DNA of 21,895 nucleotides. Origin: Paramacrobiotus richtersi. Taxonomy: Eukaryota > Tardigrada > Eutardigrada > Parachela > Macrobiotidae. A program made the translations under genes and the position numbers. The DNA lies in assembly GCA_034698045.1 (NCBI GenBank), contig JAQGAU010001034.1, positions 1 to 21,895 of the forward strand, given 5' to 3'. The notes beneath the pieces were generated by a model. The model saw only the letters and a list, made by a program, of their open reading frames with translations. It searched no databases and was not told where the DNA came from. Positions 21,838 to 21,895 of this stretch are shown piece after piece (position 1 is the first letter of the stretch; each line of letters starts with the position of its first letter).

Positions 21838-21882
21838 TTGCGCCTAATTTTGAACAGGGCAGTAACCCCTTGCGCCTAATTT
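21838..21882. repeat. 13-bp direct repeat at the broken edge of unit 3
   Basis: TTGCGCCTAATTT occurs at 21838-21850 and again at 21870-21882, with a period of 32 bases. It lies in sequence that shares nothing with units 1 and 2, directly beyond the point where copy C ends. It may be the start of a short-period satellite or the footprint of an insertion; the window ends too soon to tell. Confidence 0.55.
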
Positions 21883-21895
21883 CGATCGGTTTCGG

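Noticed and set aside
1..21895. Bacterial, plasmid or viral origin, CRISPR arrays, tRNA or rRNA genes
   Set aside because: Spliced genes with TATA boxes and poly(A) signals exclude a bacterial reading, and no spaced repeats or RNA-gene folds were seen.

Overview
The window reads as nuclear DNA of a small-genome invertebrate-like animal; the species cannot be fixed from the sequence. The genes have GT-AG introns (mostly about 60 to 900 bp), TATA boxes about 85-120 bp before the start codon, AATAAA-type poly(A) signals and signal peptides. There are no Shine-Dalgarno sites, operons, rRNA, tRNA, CRISPR arrays or recognisable transposons.

The dominant structure is a tandem array of a two-gene unit of about 8.2 kb. 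Each unit has a small plus-strand gene (two exons, 93-95 aa, secreted, six-cysteine domain) and a large minus-strand gene (eleven exons, 920 aa where intact, secreted, four diverged repeats). Within a unit the two genes converge tail to tail. Between units the large gene and the next small gene diverge from a shared region of about 0.9 kb. The small genes lie at 2534-3043, 10676-11246 and 18946-19573. The large genes lie at 9500-3516 (copy A, broken), 17796-12181 (copy B, intact) and from about 21801 down to 19954 (copy C, only the 3' exons).

Layout: 1-490 left flank with a probable promoter; 491-802 an unrelated single-exon secreted ten-cysteine protein; 803-about 2090 non-coding flank; about 2090-10230 unit 1; about 10230-18490 unit 2; about 18490-21801 unit 3, cut off; 21802-21895 unrelated sequence with a short direct repeat.

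The large gene was assembled by hand by comparing the three copies. Exon sequences, reading frames, intron phases and splice sites are conserved, while introns drift. Copy B joins eleven exons into 2763 nt, which is exactly 921 codons. I do not recognise either family. The pairing of a small cysteine-rich secreted protein with a large secreted glycoprotein, amplified in tandem with one copy decaying, suggests a fast-evolving extracellular system (defence, reproduction, secretion or venom-like). That function is inference only.
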